Positions 1 to 8,887 of a DNA stretch of 64,000 bases are shown piece by piece. Under the pieces are notes generated by a model. The model searched no databases, was not told the origin of the DNA, and worked only from the letters and a program-made list of their open reading frames with translations. The translations under genes were made by a program, and so were the position numbers. Origin of the DNA: Chryseobacterium oryzae (GTDB taxonomy: Bacteria; Bacteroidota; Bacteroidia; Flavobacteriales; Weeksellaceae); the NCBI RefSeq assembly GCF_022811665.1, contig NZ_CP094529.1, positions 124,001-188,000 of the forward strand, written 5' to 3'. Position 1 is the first letter of the stretch. Each line of letters starts with the position of its first letter.

Positions 1-1015
1 AATCTACTACAGCTCGTATAAATGCTTCTGCATTTTCTACAGGGATGTTAGGTAAAATTCCGTGTCCCAAATTAGCAATGTATTTATCTTTACCAAAACG
101 GTTTATCATTTCAGTTACCATTTTTTTAATGGTTTCCGGAGTAGAATGTAATCGAGAAGGATCGAAATTTCCCTGCAATGTTACAGAATTGTTGGTGAAT
201 TTTCTTGCAAGTTCCGGAGTTATGGTCCAATCTACTCCAAGAGCAGATGCTTTAGATTTTGCCATATCTTCTAATGCAAACCAACATCCTTTTCCGAAAA
301 CTACAACATGAGTTAATGGGCTTAATGCATCTACAATCTTATTGATGTATTGTAGCGAAAATTCTTGATAATCTGCTGGAGAAAGCATTCCTCCCCAAGA
401 ATCAAAAACCTGAACTGCAGATACTCCTTTTTCTACCTTTCTTTTTAAATAAGCAATTGTGGTGTCTGTAATCTTCTGTAAAAGTTGGTGTGCCGCTTCT
501 GGCTGTAAGAAACAGAAAGATTTAGCAATGTTGAAATCTTTGGATCCTCTTCCTTCAATACAGTAACAGAAAATAGTCCATGGGGAGCCGGCAAATCCGA
601 TAAGAGGAATCTCGTTGTCCAGTTTCTGTAAAGTAAGTTCAATGGCATCAAAAACGTATCCTAAAGTATCATCTACATCGGGAACAACCACATTATCTAC
701 CTGTTCGGCTGTTCTAATAGGTTCTTCAAGCCAAGGTCCTACAGATTCTTTCATTTTAAAATCTATTCCCATAGCTTGCGGAACTACCAAAATATCCGAA
801 AATAAAATTGCAGCATCCAAAGGAAATCTGCGGATCGGTTGAACTGTGATTTCAGATGCTAATTCAGGAGTTTGGCATCTCGTAAAAAAATCATATTTAT
901 CACGAAGTGCAATAAATTCCGGTAAATATCTTCCTGCCTGTCTCATCATCCAAACAGGAGGTCTTTCTACAGTTTCTCCACGAAGTGCTTTTAAATATAG
1001 GTCGTTTTTAATCAT
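1..1015 (-). CDS. hemE: Uroporphyrinogen decarboxylase (3' end cut by window edge)
   Basis: Decarboxylates the four acetate side chains of uroporphyrinogen III to give coproporphyrinogen III, in the cytoplasm. The reverse-strand translation starts [13 protein letters not shown] and runs into the family signature [17 protein letters not shown], the substrate-binding segment common to HemE proteins. Later family segments are also readable, including [20 protein letters not shown] and LQGNFDP. About 338 codons are present, close to the usual 340, so only a few C-terminal residues should be missing. It lies 29 bp downstream of hemD, probably in the same transcript. Identification is very secure. 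Confidence 0.95.
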   Translation of the reverse strand, partial: MIKNDLYLKALRGETVERPPVWMMRQAGRYLPEFIALRDKYDFFTRCQTPELASEITVQPIRRFPLDAAILFSDILVVPQAMGIDFKMKESVGPWLEEPIRTAEQVDNVVVPDVDDTLGYVFDAIELTLQKLDNEIPLIGFAGSPWTIFCYCIEGRGSKDFNIAKSFCFLQPEAAHQLLQKITDTTIAYLKRKVEKGVSAVQVFDSWGGMLSPADYQEFSLQYINKIVDALSPLTHVVVFGKGCWFALEDMAKSKASALGVDWTITPELARKFTNNSVTLQGNFDPSRLHSTPETIKKMVTEMINRFGKDKYIANLGHGILPNIPVENAEAFIRAVVD

Positions 1016-1044
1016 AATCTTGATAGATATTATAGGTTTCAGGA

Positions 1045-1731
1045 TTAGATTTTGCTAATCTTAACCTTGTTTTTGATAAGCGAAATTAAATTCAGCAAAG
1101 TATTCTCTTTACTGGTGAAAATTTCAGCTTTTGTAAGTTTTTTCAGTTCTTTGGAAGTGGTTTCACCTATCGAAAAAAGAAGAGTGTTTTCCAGAGAATT
1201 ATTTTTCGCAAAACTACGAACTCCACTTGGGCTAAAAAAAACTATTGCATGATATTTTTCATGTACCTTAGGATTTAGTTCTTTCGTCTCATAGACCGTA
1301 ACTTTTTTATACTGAATATTCTGTAGCGGAAGCTCCCGATCCAGAATATCTAATGCAAGATTTCCACAAAAATGAAGAAATCTTTCCTGAGCACAGTTTT
1401 CTATAATGAAACGGGAAAGAGTTTCTGCGTTTTTTAAGACTTTAAAGGTTCCAAACCTGTTTTTTCTAAGTTCTTTTTTGGTCTTCTCACCTACACAGTA
1501 GATTTTATTATAATTTTTTTCGGTAAAATCTTCATGAGGCTGAAAACCGTTTTCAAAAAATGCTTTTACACCGTTACTACTTGTAAATATGATAGATTTA
1601 TCTTTTAAATCGAAATTTTTTACAGGAAGAGATGTTGTTTTTATGACCTCTATGCAGTCAGCCGAAATATCGTCTCCTAATTTCTCAGAAAGATAATTTT
1701 TATTGATATTTTTAGTGAATAAAATGTTCAT
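1045..1731 (-). CDS. hemD: Uroporphyrinogen-III synthase
   Basis: Closes linear hydroxymethylbilane to uroporphyrinogen III with inversion of ring D. HemD proteins are poorly conserved. The call rests on length (228 aa, family about 240-260), on the two-domain HemD pattern ([15 protein letters not shown] early and [15 protein letters not shown] late, both typical S-P/N-S-G-V segments), and on position directly before hemE and in the same block as hemA and hemC. The start is the ATG at 1731, preceded by a small hairpin. No signal peptide or membrane segment is seen, as expected for a cytosolic enzyme. Confidence 0.87.
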   Translation of the reverse strand: MNILFTKNINKNYLSEKLGDDISADCIEVIKTTSLPVKNFDLKDKSIIFTSSNGVKAFFENGFQPHEDFTEKNYNKIYCVGEKTKKELRKNRFGTFKVLKNAETLSRFIIENCAQERFLHFCGNLALDILDRELPLQNIQYKKVTVYETKELNPKVHEKYHAIVFFSPSGVRSFAKNNSLENTLLFSIGETTSKELKKLTKAEIFTSKENTLLNLISLIKNKVKISKI

Positions 1732-1738
1732 TTCTCAA

Positions 1739-1758
1739 TTGCCTTTTTTAAGTGGCAA
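1739..1758 (-). promoter_or_regulatory. Hairpin in the hemD leader
   Basis: Short inverted repeat TTGCC / GGCAA with a 10-nt A/T-rich loop, ending 7 nt before the hemD start codon. It could affect hemD translation or be a weak attenuator in the 134-bp gap after the amidase gene. It may also be chance, because the stem is only 5 bp. Confidence 0.3.
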
Positions 1759-1865
1759 TATTTAATGTAAAGGTCGCAAAGTTTTTTTAAATGCTAACTA
1801 TTAATGGGCTTGAAAAGCTTTGTTCTATTGGAGAAGAAATGGAAAAATTAGTTTATGAATTTATT

Positions 1866-2525
1866 TTAAGGCTTTTCCTTTAATTTTAAATCGGCTACTT
1901 GATATCTCACTTTGCTCATAAAATCTTTTCCGGGATCTTCTTTTTCTGTGAAATATTTAGAATCAGTTTCTTTCCATAATTTAGAATTTCTGAAAGCTCC
2001 ATATTCAGAATGCCCGATCAGATATTCAATTTTATATTTTTGAGTTAAAAGTCTGATGAGCTGAGCATTGGCAACGACCTGTTTCTCTGTAAGCGGTTGG
2101 GTTTTACTGCCAATATTTTCAATTCCTATGGCGCAATAATTAAGACCGATGGTGTGTCTAGCAAATTGATAGGGTTCCATTAACTGATAAACAGTTCCGT
2201 CTCGGTCGATAATAAATTGTGAAGAAACGTTTAATTTACTTTGTTTTTTTAAGGTATTTCTTGCACTCTCAAGATAGGTTTTGTTGAAGTATTTAAAATT
2301 ACTTTCAACATTTCCTGCGGCAGTATAATGAAGGACAATTATTTTCGGAGTAATGGTTGCCGTTTTCTGTATAAGACCATGATGGTCTTTGAGATATTCT
2401 AAACTAAGCTGAATTCTTTCCGGAGAATAATTAATGGGTTTTTTGATGATTTTTAAATCTGAATTTTGTGCAAAACTGAAATTCAGAATCATTAAAAAAA
2501 TAATGGAAGTTATCTTCTTCATCAT
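1866..2525 (-). CDS. Exported N-acetylmuramoyl-L-alanine amidase (amidase_2 family)
   Basis: Zinc amidase predicted to cut the bond between N-acetylmuramic acid and the peptide stem of peptidoglycan or its fragments. Visible features are a signal peptide (MMKKITSIIFLMILNFSFAQ), then the amidase_2 core: IIVLHYTAAG with the first zinc His, SSQFIIDRDGTVYQL, CAIGIENIG, IGHSEYG with a further His, and DPGKDF near the end. The open frame extends 90 bases further upstream, but the ATG at 2525 begins the signal peptide and avoids overlap with the DUF1287 gene. About 220 aa. It sits between hemC and hemD and pairs naturally with the DUF1287 gene next to it. The physiological substrate (wall or recycling) is not shown. 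Confidence 0.85.
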   Translation of the reverse strand: MMKKITSIIFLMILNFSFAQNSDLKIIKKPINYSPERIQLSLEYLKDHHGLIQKTATITPKIIVLHYTAAGNVESNFKYFNKTYLESARNTLKKQSKLNVSSQFIIDRDGTVYQLMEPYQFARHTIGLNYCAIGIENIGSKTQPLTEKQVVANAQLIRLLTQKYKIEYLIGHSEYGAFRNSKLWKETDSKYFTEKEDPGKDFMSKVRYQVADLKLKEKP

Positions 2526-2529
2526 AAAA

Positions 2530-3111
2530 TTATTTTGAATATTGATAATGCCCTGTAATGGTAAATTTAAAAAGACAGTCTTCCAAAACCTGTCCTGCAC
2601 CGATGTTATGAACAATTAAATATCGTTTTCCGTCTGCGGATTTTTTGTTGACAACTATTCCGATATGGGTTAGATTTCCAGGAAGTAGCCATGTAACAAT
2701 ATCTCCGGGAACGTATAATTCAGGTTTTGTTTCCGTTGATTTGGAAATTCCGAATCTGCTGAAAAATACCATAAGATTAGGAACTCTTCGATGATCTATA
2801 TTGGTGTCTGGTCTTTTTAAACCAAATTTTTTAGGATATAAAGAAAAATTCTTCTTCATATCTTCATGCACTTCTTTCTGTAAATCGATGCCTAATTTCC
2901 TGTAAGCTCTTATAATTACATCTGTACAAACTCCTTTATCTGCAGCAACATCCCCATTAGGATAATTTATCGTGATGTATGAAGGATCATAGGTTACCTT
3001 ATCTTTGGTTAAAGCTAAGGCGGAGGTTGACAGTTTCTGTGCAAAAGGGTTTTGTGCATTTGCAGTAAAGAGGACAAATAAAAAAATAAAGAACGAAAAA
3101 TACTTTTTCAT
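2530..3111 (-). CDS. Exported DUF1287 family protein (NlpC/P60-like fold)
   Basis: Secreted protein of the DUF1287 family, usually grouped with papain-like cell-wall peptidases. The signal peptide is MKKYFSFFIFLFVLFTANA. The family core is visible: DKGVCTDVIIRAYRKLG with the probable catalytic Cys, IDHRRVPNL, PGDIVTWLL, and LTHIGIVV with the probable catalytic His. The chosen start is the ATG at 3111 because it opens the signal peptide; the frame extends seven codons further upstream. Its stop is 4 bp before the amidase gene, so the two are probably co-transcribed and both act in the periplasm. Biochemical activity is inferred from the family only. Confidence 0.82.
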   Translation of the reverse strand: MKKYFSFFIFLFVLFTANAQNPFAQKLSTSALALTKDKVTYDPSYITINYPNGDVAADKGVCTDVIIRAYRKLGIDLQKEVHEDMKKNFSLYPKKFGLKRPDTNIDHRRVPNLMVFFSRFGISKSTETKPELYVPGDIVTWLLPGNLTHIGIVVNKKSADGKRYLIVHNIGAGQVLEDCLFKFTITGHYQYSK

Positions 3112-3204
3112 AGGCAGAAAACTTAGAACCAAAAAGTGGAAAATTAAAAAGAAGTTCTGAAAATAAAGTATAATAACTTTATTAATTAACTGAAAAATAA
3201 AACT

Positions 3205-4113
3205 TTATAATTGAGTTTTAATTTCAGCCATTAATTCTTTACCCCCATTTTCTAATACAATATTAGCAAATTTTTCACCGAAATTTTCGTCCTCATTATA
3301 TTCAAAACTTTCATCGGTTGAGATGCAATTTTTACCGTCCAAAGAACATAGTGCGGCTTTAAATCTTACCTGATTTTCTATTATTTCTGCAAAAGCACCA
3401 ATTGGAGCTGTACACCCGCCTTCTAATGTACTTAGGAAATTTCTTTCAATTTCAACACAAATTTGGGTTTTCTGGTGATTAATTTTTTTAAGGATATCGT
3501 TTATTTCTTTTTTGTCAGAATGTCCTGCAACAGCAACTACGCCTTGTGCAGGGGCAGGAATCATCAATGGAAGCATTTCGTAGTTAATTTCCATATTCAT
3601 TCTTTTAATTCCTGCTAAGGATAAAAGTGTTGCATCGAAATCCTGCTCTTCAAGTTTTTGAAGTCTGGTTTGTATATTTCCACGGATATCCGAAAATTCT
3701 GCTTCAGGATAATATTTAAGCCAAAAAGCTCTTCTTCTTAAACTGCTTGTTGCCAGTTTAAGTTCATGAAACTCTTTATTTTCTGCAGATTTTCTTCTGA
3801 TAAGCACGTCTTGTGGATGATCTCTTTCGAGATACGCAACGAGTTCAATGCTTTCCGGAAGTTTTGTAGGAACATCTTTTAAAGAATGAACTGCAATATC
3901 AATCTCATCATTCAGCAGAGCAATATCCAAATCTCGGGTAAAAACACCTGTAATTCCTAAAGAATAGAGCGGTTTATGGAGGTTTTTATCGCCAGAAGAA
4001 ACGATTGGGATAATTTCTGTAAGATAATTGAGGTTTTGTAATTGTCTTGCAACTTCTCTAGCCTGCCACATTGCAAGCGCCGAATTTCTGGTTCCTATTC
4101 TAATGCTTTTCAT
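3205..4113 (-). CDS. hemC: Porphobilinogen deaminase (hydroxymethylbilane synthase)
   Basis: Polymerises four porphobilinogens into hydroxymethylbilane. The protein opens MKSIRIGTRNSALAMWQA, the standard HemC N-terminus, then shows AVHSLKDVPT, ATSSLRRRAFW, DIRGNIQTRL and LEGGCTAPIGA. The Cys in the last motif (near residue 234) carries the dipyrromethane cofactor. About 302 aa, normal for the family. An upstream ATG at 4137 would add eight residues; the ATG at 4113 matches the family start better and leaves a 14-bp overlap with hemA, which points to translational coupling. Confidence 0.96.
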   Translation of the reverse strand: MKSIRIGTRNSALAMWQAREVARQLQNLNYLTEIIPIVSSGDKNLHKPLYSLGITGVFTRDLDIALLNDEIDIAVHSLKDVPTKLPESIELVAYLERDHPQDVLIRRKSAENKEFHELKLATSSLRRRAFWLKYYPEAEFSDIRGNIQTRLQKLEEQDFDATLLSLAGIKRMNMEINYEMLPLMIPAPAQGVVAVAGHSDKKEINDILKKINHQKTQICVEIERNFLSTLEGGCTAPIGAFAEIIENQVRFKAALCSLDGKNCISTDESFEYNEDENFGEKFANIVLENGGKELMAEIKTQL

Positions 4114-5374
4114 TGAATTCTTTATTGGGTTGTTCAACTAAAATTTCGTGCATTAATTTACTAATTTCTTCGGCTTTTAAAGGGTTATCGATGATATATT
4201 TTGCAAAACGGCTCGTAATTTTTTGAATCATTTTATCTGAAAGCTCCATGTCGTTGATATTGACATATTTATTCTTTCTGTAGAAATTATGCATTTCGTT
4301 GCGTTCCATATTTTTAAGAACAGCTTTGAAATGATGAATGTTAGGAGCCAATTTTCTCTTTTTTTCCCATTCGATAAAATCCTTAGCCATTTCTTTGATG
4401 ATTTTTTCGGCTTTCGGAATTTCTTTTTCTCTTTGCTGAATAGTTTCCTGAATTTGTTTGGAAAGCTCATCAACATCAATTAAGGTAACATGTTCCAGTT
4501 CAGAAACACTTTTATCCACATTGTTTGGGATAGAAAGGTCGATAACCAGAATTTCTTTTCCGCTCGAAAAATGAGATTGGTTGATAATGGGAGATTTTGC
4601 CCCTGTTGCAACAATTAAAATATCGGTATCATTCAGTTCACGATCAAAATTATTATAATCGATATTCGGAATATTGTATTTCTCTGAAATCTTGGCAGCT
4701 TTTTCCTGAGTTCGGTTAGCGATTTTAATTTTCGGCTGATAAACGTGTTTTACCAAGTTTTCTACCGTGTTTTGTCCGATTTCTCCTACACCGAGAAGTA
4801 AAATGTTTTTTTCGGTAATTTTCTTTTGATTGTTTAAAATATAATGTACCGCAGCATAAGAAACCGAAGCTGCTCCGTTGGAAATGCCGGTTTCATTTTT
4901 TATTTTCTTTGAAATCTGAATCGCAGAATTAATCGATCTTTCTAAAAATGGATTAGAATTTTTTCTTTCCCTTTTAAAACGGGCGTAAGCTTTTTTAATT
5001 TGCCCTATGATTTCGAAATCTCCGATAATCTGGCTTTCCAAACCTGCTGCAACCCTAAAAAGATGGTTTAAAGCTTCATCTTTTGTTAAAATATTGGCAA
5101 ACTGAAGAAAATCTGAAAGATTTACACCAATGGTTTTGCAGTATTCTTCTGCTACAAAAAGATAATTGGAAGTAGTGGTGTAAATTTCTGTCCTGTTACA
5201 GGTAGAAACCACAAATGCATCCCCAAGATTCTCCTGATGGATTCTTTCAACAAAATTTTTAATATTATCATCAAAAAAAGCAAATTTCCCTCTTGTTTCT
5301 ACATCGGCTTTTTCGTAGCTCACCGATAGAACGGCAAAATTTGAGGTCTGATGAATATTATTATACTGTGTCAT
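4100..5374 (-). CDS. hemA: Glutamyl-tRNA reductase
   Basis: First committed step of C5-pathway tetrapyrrole synthesis: reduces glutamyl-tRNA to glutamate-1-semialdehyde with NADPH. It contains the catalytic motif VVSTCNRTEIY (Cys near residue 59), the segment AAGLESQIIGDFEIIGQIK, an NADPH-binding Rossmann stretch LLLGVGEIGQNTVENL, and a helical C-terminal dimerisation region. About 424 aa. The frame could open at a TTG four codons upstream, but that lies inside the promoter -7 box, so the ATG at 5374 is preferred. It is the first gene of the leftward haem block. Confidence 0.96.
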   Translation of the reverse strand: MTQYNNIHQTSNFAVLSVSYEKADVETRGKFAFFDDNIKNFVERIHQENLGDAFVVSTCNRTEIYTTTSNYLFVAEEYCKTIGVNLSDFLQFANILTKDEALNHLFRVAAGLESQIIGDFEIIGQIKKAYARFKRERKNSNPFLERSINSAIQISKKIKNETGISNGAASVSYAAVHYILNNQKKITEKNILLLGVGEIGQNTVENLVKHVYQPKIKIANRTQEKAAKISEKYNIPNIDYNNFDRELNDTDILIVATGAKSPIINQSHFSSGKEILVIDLSIPNNVDKSVSELEHVTLIDVDELSKQIQETIQQREKEIPKAEKIIKEMAKDFIEWEKKRKLAPNIHHFKAVLKNMERNEMHNFYRKNKYVNINDMELSDKMIQKITSRFAKYIIDNPLKAEEISKLMHEILVEQPNKEFNEKH

Positions 5375-5383
5375 AATCAGCTG

Positions 5384-5391
5384 CAAATTTA
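5384..5391 (-). promoter_or_regulatory. -7 box of the hemA promoter
   Basis: Reverse-strand TAAATTTG fits the Bacteroidota TAnnTTTG -7 consensus and ends 9 nt before the hemA ATG, so the 5' leader would be very short or absent. Confidence 0.55.
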
Positions 5392-5481
5392 CATATTTTT
5401 TGCCGAATGATTCTCTGATTCTCTGTATGATAATTATCGTAAAAAGCTATAAAATTATGATGAGATTTAAAAAAATGTAAA

Positions 5482-5507
5482 CAAAAAAAGCAGTCAATAG
5501 ACTGCTT
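5482..5507 (-). terminator. Rho-independent terminator after the L,D-transpeptidase gene
   Basis: Read on the minus strand, an 8-bp stem AAGCAGTC / GACTGCTT with a 4-nt loop is followed by a run of seven T. It lies just past the L,D-transpeptidase stop codon and separates that gene from hemA. Confidence 0.8.
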
Positions 5508-5516
5508 CTGTTTTAT

Positions 5517-6269
5517 TTAAGATTTTAACCATTCCGAGGAAGAGAGATAATTTTCGTCTGGATAATAGATGAAAAGTACATTCTTACCTTTAATGGTATT
5601 AATAATCGGCTCAGCCAAATTTCTAGGAACTGCGGGACAACCCCAACTTCTTCCGATTCTTTTGTGGGCGGCTGCAAATTCTTCGCTTACATAATCTGCA
5701 CCATGCATTACCACTGCTCTTTGTAAGGCAGCATCGTTAAAGCCTTTATCCATCCCTAAAAGTTTGAGAGAATAGCCATTTCCGCCTTCATAAGTTGTGT
5801 CTGTAATATAAAATCCTAAACTGCTTTGGTAAGAACTTTCGGTATTAGAGAATTTCTCTGCAAACTCTTCACCGGTATTTTTTCCATGTGCCACAAGAGA
5901 ATTGAAGACAACTTTTCTCTCGTTCATGTCGATTACCCAAAGTCTTTTTTGGTTAGAAGACATAGAAAAATCGCATACAGTAAGAAGATGAGAATTTTCA
6001 TCCAGTTTTCCTGCTTTTTTAAGATTGTTATATCCTGTTAATGCTTTTGCGAAAACATCAAAATTCAGTTTGTGGTCAGTTTCAAAAAGAATAGCATTAT
6101 AAAGTTCTTCAGAAGAGCTTTCGGTACTTTTTATCGCCAATTTACTTTCTGCTTTTGTTTCTTTGCTGATGGAGGTATGATTAGAATTGTAAATCTTTTT
6201 ATCCGGAGAAAGGTAAAAAGATGTTGTTACAAGATAAACCATTCCTAATAAGCTATAAAATCCTTTCAT
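5517..6269 (-). CDS. Exported murein L,D-transpeptidase-like catalytic protein
   Basis: Predicted periplasmic L,D-transpeptidase of the murein L,D-transpeptidase catalytic domain family, which forms or edits 3-3 crosslinks or attaches proteins to peptidoglycan. It has an N-terminal hydrophobic segment (MKGFYSLLGMVYLVTTSFYLS), a linker, then the catalytic signature VVMHGADYVSE followed by RIGRSWGCPAVPR. The His, Ser/Arg and Cys of the YkuD-type site are therefore all present. 250 aa, usual for this short form. It is transcribed alone, with its own promoter box and a strong terminator. The exact reaction cannot be read from sequence. Confidence 0.85.
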   Translation of the reverse strand: MKGFYSLLGMVYLVTTSFYLSPDKKIYNSNHTSISKETKAESKLAIKSTESSSEELYNAILFETDHKLNFDVFAKALTGYNNLKKAGKLDENSHLLTVCDFSMSSNQKRLWVIDMNERKVVFNSLVAHGKNTGEEFAEKFSNTESSYQSSLGFYITDTTYEGGNGYSLKLLGMDKGFNDAALQRAVVMHGADYVSEEFAAAHKRIGRSWGCPAVPRNLAEPIINTIKGKNVLFIYYPDENYLSSSEWLKS

Positions 6270-6299
6270 TAATATTATGTTAAATTAAACTCGGTCATG

Positions 6300-6307
6300 C
6301 AAAATTA
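6300..6307 (-). promoter_or_regulatory. -7 box upstream of the L,D-transpeptidase gene
   Basis: Reverse-strand TAATTTTG matches TAnnTTTG about 30 nt before the ATG at 6269, in the 248-bp divergent gap shared with the DUF445 gene. Nothing else recognisable is seen in that A/T-rich gap. Confidence 0.45.
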
Positions 6308-6506
6308 TAAAAACATAATTATCAATACGTTAATCTCAAAAAAGTTTAACTCAATTTAAGAGTATTTAACTCAATTTTCTCCAAAAAACGGGTGTTTTGT
6401 TGTTAGAAATTATGTTAAAACAAAATTATGGAATGTTTTTTGAAATGTTTTTTGGTTAATTATACACACCGAAACTTATCGTAAAACGGATTCATTGCGA
6501 ATTTAT

Positions 6507-6514
6507 TATATTTG
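6507..6514 (+). promoter_or_regulatory. -7 box touching the DUF445 gene start
   Basis: TATATTTG matches the Bacteroidota -7 consensus exactly and ends only 3 nt before the ATG at 6518. Transcription would then begin at or next to the start codon, implying a leaderless mRNA. Confidence 0.5.
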
Positions 6515-6517
6515 ATT

Positions 6518-7762
6518 ATGAATGACGAAATTAAACGCAAACAGCTTAATAAATACAAAGCTTTTGCTACCGGACTTTTTGTTTTGATGGCTTTAGTTTT
6601 TATTGCAACCACTATTCTGCAAAAAACACAAGAATCTCATTGGATTGGCTATGTGCGAGCTTTTTCTGAGGCGGCAATGGTAGGTGCTTTGGCAGATTGG
6701 TTTGCCGTAACTGCCCTGTTCCGGCATCCGTTGGGATTGCCCATTCCGCACACGAATTTAATTGAAAACAGTAAACAGAAACTGGGTGATAATTTGGGAA
6801 ATTTTGTGGTTTCTAACTTTCTTTCTCCCGAAAACATCCGCCCCTATATTCAAAAGCTTAAAATCTCAGGTTTTGTCGGGGAATGGCTCGGAAAAGAGAA
6901 AAATCAGGAAGTTTTAATTAAAAATCTATCAGATATTATTCTGGATATTTTAAATAAGCTTGATGACTCTCAGGTCAGTCATTTTATCAGTAAAAAAGTG
7001 TCTGAAATGACCGATAATATTAAGCTCAATACGATTCTCGGAAACGGAATTATTTATCTTTTAGACAAAAACGACCATCAGAAAATCATTACCAATCTTT
7101 CAAAACAAATTAAAGATTATATTATTGAGAATGATGAAATGATTCAGGAAAGGGTGAAGAGGGGAAGTTATTCTTTTATTCCTTCGTTTGTGGACAATAA
7201 AATTGCCGATAAAATTGCCAGCGGACTTTCAGATTTTTTTAAAGAAGTGGAAGAGAATTCTAATCATGAAATCCGGGATTTAATTACCAGAAAAATCTAT
7301 GAATTTTCTAATGATTTAAAAGAAGATCCAAAATGGAATGATGAATTTAAAACCATTAAAAACGACCTTTTAAAGAACGATAAACTAGCAGAATATTCTA
7401 CCGATATCTGGAATTCCATCAAAAAAACTTTAACAGAAGAGCTTCAAAATGAAGATTCTACGCTGAAAATTTATCTTTCAAAAAACCTGAATGAATTTTC
7501 TCAAAACTTAAAAACCGATGAAATTCTTCAGAATAAGATTGATTCTTGGGTAAGAGCGACGGCCTACAAATATATTTTAAGAAATACGCATCAGGCAGGG
7601 AACCTTATCAGTTCAACCGTCGGAAACTGGCAGGGAAAAGAGTTGAGCCAAAAACTTGAACTGGAAGTTGGGAAAGACTTACAGTTTATCCGCGTGAACG
7701 GAACTTTGGTTGGCGGTTTAGTCGGTTTGATTATTTACACGATTTCACATTTTTTCATCTAA
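6518..7762 (+). CDS. DUF445 family membrane protein (YjiN-like)
   Basis: Predicted inner-membrane protein of the DUF445 family, function not established. An N-terminal membrane segment (ATGLFVLMALVFIATTIL) is followed by the family hallmark GALADWFAVTALFRHPLG and IPHTNLIENSKQKLGDNLG. A long, charged, helical central region follows, with a second membrane helix at the very C-terminus (VGGLVGLIIYTISHFFI). 414 aa, typical for the family. The frame opens two codons earlier at a TTG, but ATG 6518 is the natural start. It is convergent with pyrD and no clear terminator is visible in the 24-bp gap. Confidence 0.88.
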   Translation: MNDEIKRKQLNKYKAFATGLFVLMALVFIATTILQKTQESHWIGYVRAFSEAAMVGALADWFAVTALFRHPLGLPIPHTNLIENSKQKLGDNLGNFVVSNFLSPENIRPYIQKLKISGFVGEWLGKEKNQEVLIKNLSDIILDILNKLDDSQVSHFISKKVSEMTDNIKLNTILGNGIIYLLDKNDHQKIITNLSKQIKDYIIENDEMIQERVKRGSYSFIPSFVDNKIADKIASGLSDFFKEVEENSNHEIRDLITRKIYEFSNDLKEDPKWNDEFKTIKNDLLKNDKLAEYSTDIWNSIKKTLTEELQNEDSTLKIYLSKNLNEFSQNLKTDEILQNKIDSWVRATAYKYILRNTHQAGNLISSTVGNWQGKELSQKLELEVGKDLQFIRVNGTLVGGLVGLIIYTISHFFI

Positions 7763-7786
7763 AACAAAAAAAAGCGTATAAAATCC

Positions 7787-8824
7787 CTATCTCGGCAAAC
7801 GACTTGCTCTCGTTAAAATTTCCTGATTAATATCGTTAATTAATTGTGGACCTTCATAGATAAATCCGGTATAAAGCTGAACTAAAGTTGCACCAGCATT
7901 CAGTTTTTCAATCGCATCTTTTGCAGAATGAATTCCACCCACTCCAATAATTGGGAAAGCTCTATTGCTTTTATCTGAAAGATATTTGATCATTTTTGTG
8001 CTTCTCTCACGAATCGGTTTTCCGCTTAACCCACCGTTTCCGATATGTTCTAAAACTTCAGGCGAAGTTTTCAGACCTTCTCTGTTCACTGAGGTATTAG
8101 AAACAACCACACCGTCAATTTTGGTTTCAGCAATCAATTCGATAATTTCATCAAGCTGATTGTTATTCAAATCCGGAGCGATTTTTAAAAGAATTGGCTT
8201 CTGAGTGGGTTTGCTTTGATTGATTTTTTTAACTGCTGTAATCAATTCTCTGAGGTATTCAACATCTTCCAGTTTGGCGTGGCTTCCCACATTCGGACAA
8301 CTTACATTCAGCACAAAATAATCTACGTAAGGATGAAGTCCTTCAAAACATTCAAGATAATCCTGAGTATAATTTTCCGGTGTTGTGTTGGTGTTTTTTC
8401 CGATGTTTCCGCCGATGATTATTTTTCCTTTGTTGTCTTTCAGTTTTTCAATCGCTGCTTCTAAGCCGTCATTGTTAAACCCCATTCTGTTGATGATTCC
8501 ACCGTCTTCAATTAAACGAAACAGTCTTTTCTTAGGATTTCCAGCCTGAGCTTTTGGGGTAACCGTTCCTATTTCTACAAACCCGAATCCTAAATCACCC
8601 AATTCATTAAATAAAACTGCATTTTTATCGAAACCTGCTGCTAATCCAACCGGATTTTTGAATTTTAATCCGAAAACTTCTCTTTCCAGCCGTTGGTCTT
8701 CAATAGGTTTTGGAAGAAATAATTTGGTAATAAAACCAAAATTTTTGAGCATTGAAAAAGTAAAATGATGAACTTCTTCAGGATCAAATTTGAAAAGAAT
8801 GGGACGGATGAGCGATTTGTACAT
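7787..8824 (-). CDS. pyrD: Dihydroorotate dehydrogenase (quinone), class 2
   Basis: Oxidises dihydroorotate to orotate in pyrimidine synthesis, passing electrons to the quinone pool. Class 2 is indicated by the extra N-terminal helices ([21 protein letters not shown]), which bind the membrane. The FMN barrel then shows [42 protein letters not shown], the active-site stretch [24 protein letters not shown] and [13 protein letters not shown]. 345 aa, standard length. It is transcribed on its own from a nearby TAnnTTTG promoter. Confidence 0.96.
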   Translation of the reverse strand: MYKSLIRPILFKFDPEEVHHFTFSMLKNFGFITKLFLPKPIEDQRLEREVFGLKFKNPVGLAAGFDKNAVLFNELGDLGFGFVEIGTVTPKAQAGNPKKRLFRLIEDGGIINRMGFNNDGLEAAIEKLKDNKGKIIIGGNIGKNTNTTPENYTQDYLECFEGLHPYVDYFVLNVSCPNVGSHAKLEDVEYLRELITAVKKINQSKPTQKPILLKIAPDLNNNQLDEIIELIAETKIDGVVVSNTSVNREGLKTSPEVLEHIGNGGLSGKPIRERSTKMIKYLSDKSNRAFPIIGVGGIHSAKDAIEKLNAGATLVQLYTGFIYEGPQLINDINQEILTRASRLPR

Positions 8825-8839
8825 TGAAAAAAAGTTTTA

Positions 8840-8847
8840 CAAAAATA
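8840..8847 (-). promoter_or_regulatory. -7 box of the pyrD promoter
   Basis: Reverse-strand TATTTTTG, an exact TAnnTTTG match, 15 nt before the pyrD ATG. Confidence 0.5.
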
Positions 8848-8887
8848 CTCATTTTAAAATTAATGAAATCTTGATGTGAGATAGTTT

